From the NCBI RefSeq assembly GCF_001613545.1, contig NZ_BDCO01000003.1:434001-498000 (forward strand): a stretch of DNA of 64,000 nt. The letters run 5' to 3'. The notes beneath the pieces are model-generated. The model ran no database searches. It saw nothing but the letters and a program-made list of their open reading frames with translations, and was not told the origin of the DNA. The DNA is from Terrimicrobium sacchariphilum. Its GTDB lineage: Bacteria; Verrucomicrobiota; Verrucomicrobiia; Chthoniobacterales; Terrimicrobiaceae. How positions within the stretch are numbered: the first letter of the stretch is position 1; every line of letters begins with the position of its first letter. A program made the position numbers and the translations under genes. This document shows positions 44,520 to 52,885 of this stretch, piece after piece.

Positions 44520-45640
44520 GCCTGCAAATGCGCGGCAAGGAGCGTCGCCTCCGTGTAGCGCTCGCGCTGGAGTTGCTGGCCGGTGGCTCCGAGTTGCGCA
44601 CGCAGCTTGGGCTGGTCCAGCAGAAATCCGATTTTCTCGCTCAGTTCCACTGGGTCCTGAGTTGCCCAGAGTCCGTTGGCTTCATCCGTCACAAGTTCCC
44701 GACTGGCTGCGGCCGTTCCGCAGATAACGGGCTTTCCATACGACCAGGCTTCGACATAGACGATGCCGAAGGATTCGTGGGCCGAGGGCAGGCAAAAGAC
44801 GTCGCATGCTGCGTAGGCATCGGATTTCGTACGGTTGTCGACCATGCCGAGATCGCGGTAGCTTTCGGCAGGCAGTGTGCCTCCTTTCAGAGGCGCACCT
44901 GGTCCGGCCAGCAATAGCACTGCGTGGGGATGCCGTTGCAGGACGAGCCTCCATGCCGCGATGAGGGCGGAATAGCCCTTGCCTTCATCCCGCCTCCCGA
45001 GAAACAGAACAGCTGGCCGCTGATCGATGCCGAGTCCTTGCCGCAGCCGTGTACCGTCTCCATCTGGCAGGCAAAAGGGGGGCAGCCCGCAGAGCCGCAT
45101 CTTTTCCGCCGGCAATCCCAGCCGAGCCAGATGATCTCGCTCATTTCCACTCTGGCAAAAGATCGTATCGGCTCGACAGTAAAGCTCGAGATCGATCGGT
45201 GCATCCCCCCATTGGCCGGGATGCACTGCCGGCCATATCGAGAAGGGGACGGCGAGCTGACGCGCCCACCTCGCCAGGGCAAATCCTGTGTGGTCCCATC
45301 CCGTGCCCGTGATGTGGATGGCGGAGGGAGATAGGTTATCCGGCATGCCGAGGCGACATGTGGCGATCCGCGCCGCCCAGCGAGGTGCTCTCGTTGAGAG
45401 CCGGGGTAGCAGGGCCTGCGTCATTCGCCCCAGAGAGGTTTTTTCCAGCACGTACAGCGGCCATGGTAGCTCTTCATAGCCGAGACTCTGATCAGGATGC
45501 CTATTGTATTCGCACAGGGAATGAACCGACTGCCCATGATCCCGTAGTCCGACCGCCAGATGACGCTGATATTCCGCCAGCCCGCCGATGTAGGTCGGGG
45601 CAATCTGGCTGGCGAGCGCTATGGTGGCGGTTTGGTTCAC
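44492..45640 (-). CDS. Glycosyltransferase, GT4 family
   Basis: A 382-residue GT-B enzyme from GTG 45640, which overlaps the upstream stop (GTGA). Acceptor side: IALASQIAPTYIGGLAEYQRHLA. Donor side: AVLFLGRRDEGKGYSALIAAW and SAHESFGIVYVEAWSYGKPVIC (E-x7-E). Specificity unknown; part of the polysaccharide operon. Confidence 0.9.
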   Translation of the reverse strand: MNQTATIALASQIAPTYIGGLAEYQRHLAVGLRDHGQSVHSLCEYNRHPDQSLGYEELPWPLYVLEKTSLGRMTQALLPRLSTRAPRWAARIATCRLGMPDNLSPSAIHITGTGWDHTGFALARWARQLAVPFSIWPAVHPGQWGDAPIDLELYCRADTIFCQSGNERDHLARLGLPAEKMRLCGLPPFCLPDGDGTRLRQGLGIDQRPAVLFLGRRDEGKGYSALIAAWRLVLQRHPHAVLLLAGPGAPLKGGTLPAESYRDLGMVDNRTKSDAYAACDVFCLPSAHESFGIVYVEAWSYGKPVICGTAAASRELVTDEANGLWATQDPVELSEKIGFLLDQPKLRAQLGATGQQLQRERYTEATLLAAHLQAWQQVAAAG

Positions 45641-46908
45641 GATCTCTTTGATGCGAGTGCCTGCCGATAGGTGTCAGTCACGATCTGCGCCGTCTTTTCC
45701 CAGGAGAATCCGCGTGCTCTCGCGAGACTCTTTTCCCGAAGATCCTCCCGCAACTCGCGGCGGGATACGAGTGACTGCATGGCTTGAACGAGGCCACATT
45801 CATCATCAGGCGGCACGAGGATGGCTGCGTTGCCCGTGACCTCCGGCAGCGAGGTCGTATTGGAGCTCACCACCGGCGCGCCGCACTGCATGGCTTCCAG
45901 TGGCGGCAGGCCGAAACCCTCCTCCTGCGAGGGAAAGAGAAATGCCGTGCAATTACTGTACGCCACGGCCAGTTCCTCGTCGCTCGCGGCTCCCGTGAAA
46001 TGAATGCGCTGGCGCAGTTCGGGCGCTTTTTCGATTTCCCGGTCGATCTCGGAGTGGTTCCAGCCGAGCTTGCGGGAACCAACCAACACCAGTTGATGCT
46101 CTTTCTCTGTCTTGGCAAATTCCTGAAAGCATCGGATCAGATGCGGAATGTTTTTTCTCGGCTGAGGATTGGCCACGGAGAGAAAGTAGGGCGCGTCCGG
46201 TATCCCATGCCGACGCAGGAATGCCTTGCGTGCATCTCCGTCTCCGGTGGGCCGGAAAAGTGATTCCGCCGCCAGCGGCATCACGATGACTCGCTCCGCC
46301 GGGATGGCAGATACCTTGATGAGTTCCCGGCGCGTGTACTCAGAGACACTGAGCACCCAGGTGCGAGCGGGATCTGCCAGAGCCAGGGTTTGTTCCAGCA
46401 TTCGGCGGTTGTATGATCCGGCAGGTTCCTCCAGGGGGAAAAGGTCATGCACGGTCAGCACCATGGGGCCGCGAAACTGACCATGCTCCGGCAGCGGACG
46501 AAAGGGGGAGTGGAACAGGGCGATCTTTCCGTCGAGCGGCCGGGGGGCGGCATCGAGCCGGGAGAGCGTGTTGAAAAGTTTGCTGGTGAAACTCCTTGGT
46601 GCATCGGGCCGGTTCACTCCGGCGAGAGACTGGGCATAGAGACTGCGAAGGCCGAATCGCGAGACGGTGCCTGCCATCACGGGCGGGCGCGGCGCCCAGC
46701 GATCTTTCCAGTAGGCATATGTGCGCGCGTCGGTTAGCGCAGGACGTTCATCACCGCCATGGCACCCGATCATGCAGAGTTCAAAGTCGTCCGAATACTT
46801 TAGGATATCGGCGATATTTTCGACGACGCGCCCGATTCCGGTGACGTGTTTCTGATCGGAATGCAGGTCCGCGCAAAATGATACGTCGTAGGCAATGCGT
46901 GGTTTCAT
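45637..46908 (-). CDS. Glycosyltransferase, GT4 family
   Basis: A 423-residue GT4 enzyme of the WbdA/MtfB-like type. Start MKPRIAYDVSFC at ATG 46908, in a 4-nt overlap with the upstream gene. The stretch VLTVHDLFPLEEPAGS and then YFLSVANPQPRKNIPHLIRCF and SQEEGFGLPPLEAMQCGAPVVS (E-x7-E) are strongly typical of mannosyl/rhamnosyl-type GT4 proteins in O-antigen clusters. The exact sugar is not deducible. Confidence 0.9.
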   Translation of the reverse strand: MKPRIAYDVSFCADLHSDQKHVTGIGRVVENIADILKYSDDFELCMIGCHGGDERPALTDARTYAYWKDRWAPRPPVMAGTVSRFGLRSLYAQSLAGVNRPDAPRSFTSKLFNTLSRLDAAPRPLDGKIALFHSPFRPLPEHGQFRGPMVLTVHDLFPLEEPAGSYNRRMLEQTLALADPARTWVLSVSEYTRRELIKVSAIPAERVIVMPLAAESLFRPTGDGDARKAFLRRHGIPDAPYFLSVANPQPRKNIPHLIRCFQEFAKTEKEHQLVLVGSRKLGWNHSEIDREIEKAPELRQRIHFTGAASDEELAVAYSNCTAFLFPSQEEGFGLPPLEAMQCGAPVVSSNTTSLPEVTGNAAILVPPDDECGLVQAMQSLVSRRELREDLREKSLARARGFSWEKTAQIVTDTYRQALASKRS

Positions 46909-48035
46909 GCGACGGATTTGAGCAAGCCCGCAACCACGGCTTCATTGCTGACCCGGTCGCGCCATTTGCGGGAGATGCGTTCGGGATCGCGCTGATGGTG
47001 ATCCCAGCGCTGTAACTCGGCCAGTGTGGCTCTTGCGAGGCTGGCGTCATCCCGATGTGTGGCAAGAGTACCCGATGCCCCTTGGTCGACCAGGGCGATA
47101 AAGCCCGGCAGAAGAGGGGCTACGACGGTCGCTCCGAGACAAAGAGCCTCCAGCGACCCAATTGGCTGCGTCTCCCAACGGGAGGAAGCGAGCAGAAAAC
47201 GCGCCTCCGCGAGGATATTCCGCAATTCCCCACGGGGGATGCGCCCGGCGAGACGCACTCGGGACTCTCTCGTCAGCGTGGAAAAATTCTCCATTCCCGC
47301 CCCGGCGACGACAAATCTCACATCTTCGCGCTCTGCCAGTACACGTCGGATCGTTCTCCGCAGCAGGGGGGCATCCTTTTGCACGTCGTCCCACCTGCCT
47401 CCGCAAAAGATGAGAGGCGGGCGTATTGCTCCTCCGATGGGCGCGGTGAGAAACTCGTCTTTCACACTATGCGGGACCACTGCGATTCGTTCGGCGAGTT
47501 CCTCTCGGCCGTAATGGGTGAAGATCACGTTCAGGTTTTCTGCGGCCTCCTGCGATTCGATCGCGATGGCATCCGAGGCTGCCGCTGTCGCGAGGATTTC
47601 CGCGTCTTCCTCCCTGCTCAAGTGAAAGTAGCGGCGCACCCAGTGGACGCCTTCGCGGAATCGGTCTCTGGCGGTTTGCGCAGAGGACAGGCATAGGGAA
47701 AGTGTCTCCCGGGGGAACACTCGTACGCTGGCCAGTCCGTCGCTATCGGCCCGAGTGACGGTGCGCGTCCCGGCCTGTCGCAGCGCGTTAAGGAGGAGCG
47801 AACCTTTCAGCCAGTTGAAAACAATCGCAATATCGAGTCCCTGTCGCCGCCAGTAGCCGACATCCGACATCTCTGCCGGGGAGGCTACCACGACCGGAAA
47901 ATCCGCTTCTCCCGCATCATTGCCGAGACAATATAAAAACGGTTCATGTCCCAGGCGGGCGAGCGCAGCGCAGTAACCGTCCTGATCGATGGAGGCTCTC
48001 CACCAGCGTGTGGTCAGAACGATCGCGACCTTCAC
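46905..48035 (-). CDS. Glycosyltransferase, GT4-like
   Basis: The product is 376 residues from GTG 48035 (VKVAIVLTTRWW), overlapping the Wzt stop as GTGA; the frame open to 48227 is rejected as antisense to wzt. Donor-side motifs: PLIFCGGRWDDVQKDAPLLRRTI-like region, then SSRWETQPIGSLEALCLGATVVAP with an E-x7-E-like arrangement. The acceptor domain includes QDGYCAALARLGHEPFLYCLG. More divergent than its neighbours but clearly GT-B. Confidence 0.85.
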   Translation of the reverse strand: MKVAIVLTTRWWRASIDQDGYCAALARLGHEPFLYCLGNDAGEADFPVVVASPAEMSDVGYWRRQGLDIAIVFNWLKGSLLLNALRQAGTRTVTRADSDGLASVRVFPRETLSLCLSSAQTARDRFREGVHWVRRYFHLSREEDAEILATAAASDAIAIESQEAAENLNVIFTHYGREELAERIAVVPHSVKDEFLTAPIGGAIRPPLIFCGGRWDDVQKDAPLLRRTIRRVLAEREDVRFVVAGAGMENFSTLTRESRVRLAGRIPRGELRNILAEARFLLASSRWETQPIGSLEALCLGATVVAPLLPGFIALVDQGASGTLATHRDDASLARATLAELQRWDHHQRDPERISRKWRDRVSNEAVVAGLLKSVA

Positions 48036-49291
48036 GTCTCGGCCCGGGCTTGCGAGGTCAGCCGGAAACTTGCGAGGACTTTGCCCGCGTTTTTGGCGCT
48101 TGCCAGGGAATAACCCAGCGTCGCTACATCGGAGCCGACATGAAACCGGCATGCATCCGGCCAGTGATCGATGATTCCGGCGCTGTGGAGGAAGGCCTCC
48201 ACCCGGTAGTCTCCCGGTGGCAGCCACGGGGAGTCGATCACCACCTCCACCTCACGGTTTCCGGGAGCAATGCCACCTCCGTCGAGGTACTCGCTGTTGA
48301 TGGCGAAGATTTCGTCATCGGCTTCGTTGCGAAAATGCAGCGAATAATGAAATTTTGCATCGTCGCGGAATTGTCTGATCCCCGCCCGGAAGACGAGTGG
48401 AGTTCGCGCCGCGAATTCTTCCGCCGTTGGGGTCACGTATTCCAGCCGATGTGTTCCGGTGCCAGATCGGGCGTTCATCGCCACAGCGATCCCGGTGTCT
48501 TCGGCGGACATGCCTTCCTTTTTGTACCGGGCGATCGTGTTTTCCGCCGTATCGGTCAGGACCAGGCGGCCTTCCTTGAGCAGGATGCCCTTGCGGCACA
48601 ACGCGGCGACAGCTGGCAGATTGTGGCTCACGAAGAGGACTGTCCGACCATTGGCGGTCACCTCCTTCATCTTGCCAATGCACTTCTTCTGAAACTCGGA
48701 GTCTCCCACGGCCAGCACTTCGTCGACGATGAGGATCTCGGGTTCCAGATGTGCCGCCACGGCAAAGGCCAGCCGCACATACATACCGCTGGAATACCGC
48801 TTCACTGGCGTATCGAGGAACTTCTCGATCCCTGCAAAGTCCACGATTTCGTCAAATTTTCGCCGGATCTCCGCCCGGGTCATTCCGAGGATGGCTCCAT
48901 TGAGATAGATGTTTTCACGCCCGGTCAGTTCAGGATGAAATCCCGTCCCGACTTCCAGCAGGCTTGCGACCCGGCCTTTGACTCCGACGCGTCCCGTGGT
49001 GGGTTCCGTGATGCGGCTGAGAATCTTGAGCAGCGTGCTCTTCCCGGCGCCGTTGCGTCCGAGGATGCCGACCACATCGCCCCGATTGACCGTAAAGGAT
49101 ACGTCCTTGAGCGCCCAGAATTCCGCGCTATCCGGTCCGGCCTGGACCTTGCGCGCCGCCTTGATCCAGCGGAGCGGAGCCGTCGCGACATTCTGGATGG
49201 CGTGGCGCAACGTACCGTAGGGCTGGAGCGTCTGGCCCAGCATGTAGAGCTTCGACAGGCCCTCGACTCTGATGACGATGTCGTCGCTCAT
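48032..49291 (-). CDS. Polysaccharide ABC transporter ATPase with C-terminal glycan-binding domain (Wzt)
   Basis: The product is 419 residues from ATG 49291, 2 nt after the permease stop. The nucleotide-binding domain has Walker A GRNGAGKST (78-86), signature YSSGMYVRLAF (about 166) and Walker B ILIVDEVLAVGD (about 196). The family feature YGTLRHAIQN near the N-terminus marks the TagH/Wzt exporters. Residues about 275-419 form a Wzt_C-like beta-sandwich (RLEYVTPTAEEFAARTPLV ... SPWLPPGDYRVEAFLHSAG), which in O9a-type systems binds the capped non-reducing end of the glycan. It drives export of a completed lipid-linked polysaccharide. Confidence 0.94.
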   Translation of the reverse strand: MSDDIVIRVEGLSKLYMLGQTLQPYGTLRHAIQNVATAPLRWIKAARKVQAGPDSAEFWALKDVSFTVNRGDVVGILGRNGAGKSTLLKILSRITEPTTGRVGVKGRVASLLEVGTGFHPELTGRENIYLNGAILGMTRAEIRRKFDEIVDFAGIEKFLDTPVKRYSSGMYVRLAFAVAAHLEPEILIVDEVLAVGDSEFQKKCIGKMKEVTANGRTVLFVSHNLPAVAALCRKGILLKEGRLVLTDTAENTIARYKKEGMSAEDTGIAVAMNARSGTGTHRLEYVTPTAEEFAARTPLVFRAGIRQFRDDAKFHYSLHFRNEADDEIFAINSEYLDGGGIAPGNREVEVVIDSPWLPPGDYRVEAFLHSAGIIDHWPDACRFHVGSDVATLGYSLASAKNAGKVLASFRLTSQARAET

Positions 49292-49293
49292 GC

Positions 49294-50175
49294 TCAGATG
49301 ATGTCGGCGAACATTCGTTCGGTTTTCCTGAAAAAGGCCACTCCGCCGACAAAGAGCCCGATGGATACAGCGAGCGAAAGCCATGTTCCGAGATGAAAGC
49401 CCACCGCATCGCCGCCCAGGATCGCCCAGCGAAAACCGTCAATGATGCCCACCAGGGGATTCAGGCAATACAAGGCGAACCATCCGGCGTGGAGTTTTTC
49501 CCGTATTACCTCGCTGCTATAAGCCACGGGGCTGACGTACATGCCGAACTGCACGACGAAGGGAACGATGAAACGAAAGTCCCGATACCGCACGGTCAAC
49601 GCCGTGATAAAAAGTCCTGCTCCCGTAGCCGCGAGGATGGCCATGAGAGTGAAAAGGGGCAACGCGAGCAGCCGCCATGTCGGCAGGAAATCATACCACG
49701 CCATCAAACCGCCCAGGATGACGAGGGAAACGGCGAAATCGACCAGCGATACCAGCACCGCGCTTGTTGGGATGATGGCTCGCGGGAAGTAGACCTTGGA
49801 GATCATTCCGGCGTTGTTCACCACGCTCTGTCCGGCATTGGACACCGCATTGGAGAAGAACTGCCATGGCAGCATGGCCGCAAAGACCATGATGGCGTAG
49901 GGCGCGGTGCCCAGCGAAGGGAGGCCGGCCACTTTGCCAAAGATCACCGTCATGATGATCATGTTGATCAGGGGTTGGAGGATTGCCCAAGCGGCTCCGG
50001 CCACCGTCTGCTTGTAGCGTACTGCGACGTCCCGCCACGCCAGGATGAAGAGCAACTCCCGGTACCTCCAGAGATCGTGCCAGTACCGCTTCTCGGAGTG
50101 CCCCGCCTCGATCACAAGATCGAAATCCCCAAACGAGTCGCTGGTAGCGGGCAGGGGAGTGGCAGATGAAGTCAT
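49294..50175 (-). CDS. Polysaccharide ABC transporter permease (Wzm)
   Basis: A 293-residue ABC-2-type membrane protein with six hydrophobic segments. The amphipathic gate and first TM region (ELLFILAWRDVAVRYKQTVAGAAWAILQPLINMIIMTVIFG) is the hallmark of Wzm/TagG exporters. It forms the inner-membrane channel with Wzt. It is the first gene of the 17-gene run, so the operon promoter should lie in the 126 bp upstream (50176-50301), where I see no convincing -35/-10 pair. Confidence 0.94.
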   Translation of the reverse strand: MTSSATPLPATSDSFGDFDLVIEAGHSEKRYWHDLWRYRELLFILAWRDVAVRYKQTVAGAAWAILQPLINMIIMTVIFGKVAGLPSLGTAPYAIMVFAAMLPWQFFSNAVSNAGQSVVNNAGMISKVYFPRAIIPTSAVLVSLVDFAVSLVILGGLMAWYDFLPTWRLLALPLFTLMAILAATGAGLFITALTVRYRDFRFIVPFVVQFGMYVSPVAYSSEVIREKLHAGWFALYCLNPLVGIIDGFRWAILGGDAVGFHLGTWLSLAVSIGLFVGGVAFFRKTERMFADII

Positions 50176-50265
50176 AACGTGCTCTACCCAAGGATGAAGC
50201 CTGACTCCGTGCGGCCTTGTCGAGGTATTTTCCGCATTCCTCGCCTGGCGGAGGAAGTGCGCTCA

Positions 50266-50298
50266 TTGCGGGCGGTCGGAGGATCGCCCCGCCTGCAA
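50266..50298. terminator. Hairpin after the RMD1/DUF155 gene
   Basis: 10-bp arms TTGCGGGCGG (50266-50275) and CCGCCTGCAA (50289-50298), with one G-T wobble, flank a 13-nt loop; it begins 3 nt after the stop of the - strand gene at 50302. There is no T-run downstream, so it may be a weak terminator. It also lies in the upstream region of wzm. Confidence 0.5.
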
Positions 50299-50301
50299 TA
50301 C

Positions 50302-51432
50302 CTAGATGTGCCAGAGCAGGGCGAGAATGACCTCGAAGATAATGAGGATCACGATCGCAATCTCGAGCCATTCCGCCCTCTTGCCCGAGGCCTCGTCAAA
50401 GAGCGCCGTGTATGTGTCCTTGATGATCGAGAGTTTACGGTCCACGGCTGCGCTTACTGGCTTCACGCGGAAGGAGTCGACGGCCATGGTGTAGACTCGG
50501 GCGAGATACACGTCCTCGGTGACCTGGAGCGCATTATCGACGCGCTCGGTGAGTTCCGTCACCTCAGCCACGAGGGTGTAGAGCTTGCGGGCGAGTTGGG
50601 AAAATTTTCGCGCCGAAAGAATGCTTGTTGCGCGCTGGGTTTCCTCGACGAGGTCGTACATGCGGGGCAACTCGTCATCGAGTAACTCGTCGTAGTAGCG
50701 AAACTCCAGTAACTGCGCATTAGCCATCTCCAATACCTCGACCACATCGGAATCCCCTCGCGGTTCGCAGACAAACGCCCGGTCCCAGGTAAGGACCACC
50801 AGGTCGTCCTCAAAGTAAGATCCTTTGTACCTCAGCAGGTCTTTCTTTGCACCCTCCGAGAGCGGGCGGCTTTCGCCGGAGAGGAGCGGAATCAGCTCGG
50901 GACGCTCCGGAAGCGAGGACACATCGACCGGGCTATCCCACTCCTGCACGATGGCGAGCAAGTACTCCTCCTGCAAATCCGAGTCAAAGGGCCGGATGAT
51001 GGTCGTCGTGAGAGGCTCCCGCACCTTGTCCAGCAGCGAACGCCAAAGCTCATGTTCCCCGCATCCCATCTCGCGATCGAGCGCATTGATCAGGGAGACG
51101 TAGCCATCCCACGGAGAGTCTGTCACCGGAACCCTCAGTGAGATCGCTATGACGCCAAAGTCGTAGAGTCTCGCGACTGCGCTGGCGCGGATTGTTTCGC
51201 TCTCGACGGGAAACTCGACGAGACCGAGGCTGAGGAGCACCGGCGGTACGTCGAAGGCGACCGCCTTGGCCGGCGTGTTGGCGAGCTTGGTCCGGCTGGC
51301 CCTTTCCCCACTACGGTCGGCCCAAAGGCCTTCCACTTTCGCGAGATCAATGGAGAAACTGACCTGGAAAAGTCGCTGGACGATGACCTCGCCGGCCTTG
51401 ACCTGGACGCTCGTGGCGTGTGTTTCTGCCAT
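50302..51432 (-). CDS. RMD1/DUF155-family membrane-anchored protein
   Basis: The product is 376 residues from ATG 51432; the frame extends to 51642 but that part overlaps the divergent sigma factor. The central part follows the RMD1/YagE (DUF155) family: YDFGVIAISLRVPV-like strand, YFEDDLVVLTWDRAFV and DVVEVLEMANAQLLEFRYYDELLDDELPRMYD, then a coiled coil and a single C-terminal TM (WLEIAIVILIIFEVILALL). Yeast members act on mitochondrial or membrane organisation; bacterial function is unknown. The C-terminal anchor suggests an inner-membrane protein facing the cytoplasm. Confidence 0.8.
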   Translation of the reverse strand: MAETHATSVQVKAGEVIVQRLFQVSFSIDLAKVEGLWADRSGERASRTKLANTPAKAVAFDVPPVLLSLGLVEFPVESETIRASAVARLYDFGVIAISLRVPVTDSPWDGYVSLINALDREMGCGEHELWRSLLDKVREPLTTTIIRPFDSDLQEEYLLAIVQEWDSPVDVSSLPERPELIPLLSGESRPLSEGAKKDLLRYKGSYFEDDLVVLTWDRAFVCEPRGDSDVVEVLEMANAQLLEFRYYDELLDDELPRMYDLVEETQRATSILSARKFSQLARKLYTLVAEVTELTERVDNALQVTEDVYLARVYTMAVDSFRVKPVSAAVDRKLSIIKDTYTALFDEASGKRAEWLEIAIVILIIFEVILALLWHI

Positions 51433-51521
51433 CCAGGCCCGATTTCTTGAGAAAATTCCTCCCTCGGTCAACGCCTTTCGTTGCCACCGCAGGTGACAAT
51501 CCGGTAACGAAGGGCAAAACG

Positions 51522-52388
51522 ATGTCGCCCGTTTCTTCAGAATACACCACTGAACTGTCACCTGCGGACGAGGATTTGGTCGCTCAGGCACGGCAGGGCG
51601 ACCTGTCTGCTCTGGACGCGCTCCTACGCCGCCATCAGGCATGGGTTTTCAACCTTGCGCTGCGAATGATCTGGCGTCGCGATCTGGCCGAGGATGCGAC
51701 TCAGGAGATCCTGATCAAGGCGACCACCCATCTTGCCGCCTTCGAGGGGCGGAGCCGGTTTTCCACCTGGCTCTATCGCATCGCAGCCAATCATCTGATG
51801 AATGTCCGCCGTTCCGAGATGGAGGAACGAAAGATGACCTTTCGAGACATGAGTCAGTCGCTCGATGAGTGCCTCGACATGGAGCTTCCCGATCCGCGAA
51901 GCCTCCCGATCGAAACAGGGCTCCTCGTCGAGGAAGCGAAACTGGGCTGCATCACCGCGATGCTCATGTGTCTCGACCGCCCGCAACGGCTGGCCTTCAT
52001 CCTGGGCGAGATCTTCGGAGTTTCCAGCGAACTCGGTGGCGAGGTCATGGAGATCTCGCGGGAAAATTTCCGCCAGCTCCTCTCCCGCGCCCGGCACGAT
52101 CTTTATCAGTTCATGAACGAAAAGTGCGGACTTGTGAACGAAGCGAACCCCTGTCGGTGTACGAAGAAGGCGGCGGCCTTCATGAAGCAAGGCTGGCTTG
52201 ACCCGGACAACCGGCAGTTCACTGACATGCGCATGGCCGCCGTCCGGGAGGTCGCTCAAGATCGGCTGGCGGAGCTTTGCGAAATCGACCGCGCCCATGC
52301 CGAGGTCTTCCGCGATGCCCCATTTTGTACACCTCGCGAGGGAGCAACCCGCCTCCGCGAGATTCTCGCCCGATCGAACTTTTCGTAA
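51522..52388 (+). CDS. ECF-type RNA polymerase sigma factor with C-terminal Cys-containing extension
   Basis: The product is 288 residues from ATG 51522 (good ribosome-binding site AAGGG); the frame open to 51420 is not used. Sigma region 2 is clear (RQGDLSALDALLRRHQAWVFNLALRMI, DLAEDATQEILIKATTHL, FSTWLYRIAANHLMNVRR). Region 4 is present but modified (LDRPQRLAFILGEIFGVSSELGGEVMEISRENFRQLLSRARHDL). About 80 extra residues follow, starting with NPCRCTKKAAAFMKQGWLDP, a Cys-X-Cys-containing tail seen in a subgroup of large ECF factors. No anti-sigma gene is adjacent, so control by the extension is conceivable. Divergent from the RMD1-like gene across 89 bp. Confidence 0.9.
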   Translation: MSPVSSEYTTELSPADEDLVAQARQGDLSALDALLRRHQAWVFNLALRMIWRRDLAEDATQEILIKATTHLAAFEGRSRFSTWLYRIAANHLMNVRRSEMEERKMTFRDMSQSLDECLDMELPDPRSLPIETGLLVEEAKLGCITAMLMCLDRPQRLAFILGEIFGVSSELGGEVMEISRENFRQLLSRARHDLYQFMNEKCGLVNEANPCRCTKKAAAFMKQGWLDPDNRQFTDMRMAAVREVAQDRLAELCEIDRAHAEVFRDAPFCTPREGATRLREILARSNFS

Positions 52389-52442
52389 GATTTTTTCGTT
52401 CTTCTGTCACAGGCATCCGGGAAATCGGTCTGAATGCTTTGT

Positions 52443-52859
52443 ATGAACACAGAAATCATTTCCCGTGTCTCGAAGGCCACCCTGGCTGGAGAGATCGCGT
52501 TTCCTGAACTCGTGCAACTCCTTCTCGCTGCCGGCGTGGAGTATTATCACATCGACTACGTGGGCGGTCGCAAGCGATTTTACGGCGCTGGCGACGAGGT
52601 GGTGGAAACCCCGATCACCTTTGAGAATCTGCCGCCTGTCGCTGCAGAGTTCAACCAGCCTGCCGTGAAGGCGGCGATCGTGGACAGCCAGCTCCATGGC
52701 CAGAAATATCGCCCTTTCACCGAGCGTGCAATGAGGGCCGGAGTGATAGGCTACTATGCCTTCCTGACCGGAGGCTGTGTGACGTACCTCGGTCGTCTCG
52801 GCTGCCAGCATACGGAATGGTTCCCGGGTCGCGGACCCGAGGCGGAAAAATCGGAGTAA
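52443..52859 (+). CDS. DUF1398-family protein
   Basis: The product is 138 residues from ATG 52443; an ATG at 52434 would add three. The sequence matches the DUF1398 type (E. coli YbcV-like): VEYYHIDYVGGRKRFYGAGDEVVETP, then AAIVDSQLHGQKYRPFTERAMRAGVIGYYAFLTGGCVTYLGRLG. Cytoplasmic, no signal peptide; function unknown. It follows the sigma factor by 54 bp on the same strand and could belong to its regulon or operon. Confidence 0.82.
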   Translation: MNTEIISRVSKATLAGEIAFPELVQLLLAAGVEYYHIDYVGGRKRFYGAGDEVVETPITFENLPPVAAEFNQPAVKAAIVDSQLHGQKYRPFTERAMRAGVIGYYAFLTGGCVTYLGRLGCQHTEWFPGRGPEAEKSE

Positions 52860-52885
52860 GAGATTCCAGGTGCCTTGGGCGAGAG

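Noticed and set aside
25669-50175. CRISPR array, IS element or other mobile element in the polysaccharide region
   Set aside because: No spaced direct repeats, transposase or integrase motifs, or terminal inverted repeats were seen by eye; the region is gene-dense throughout.
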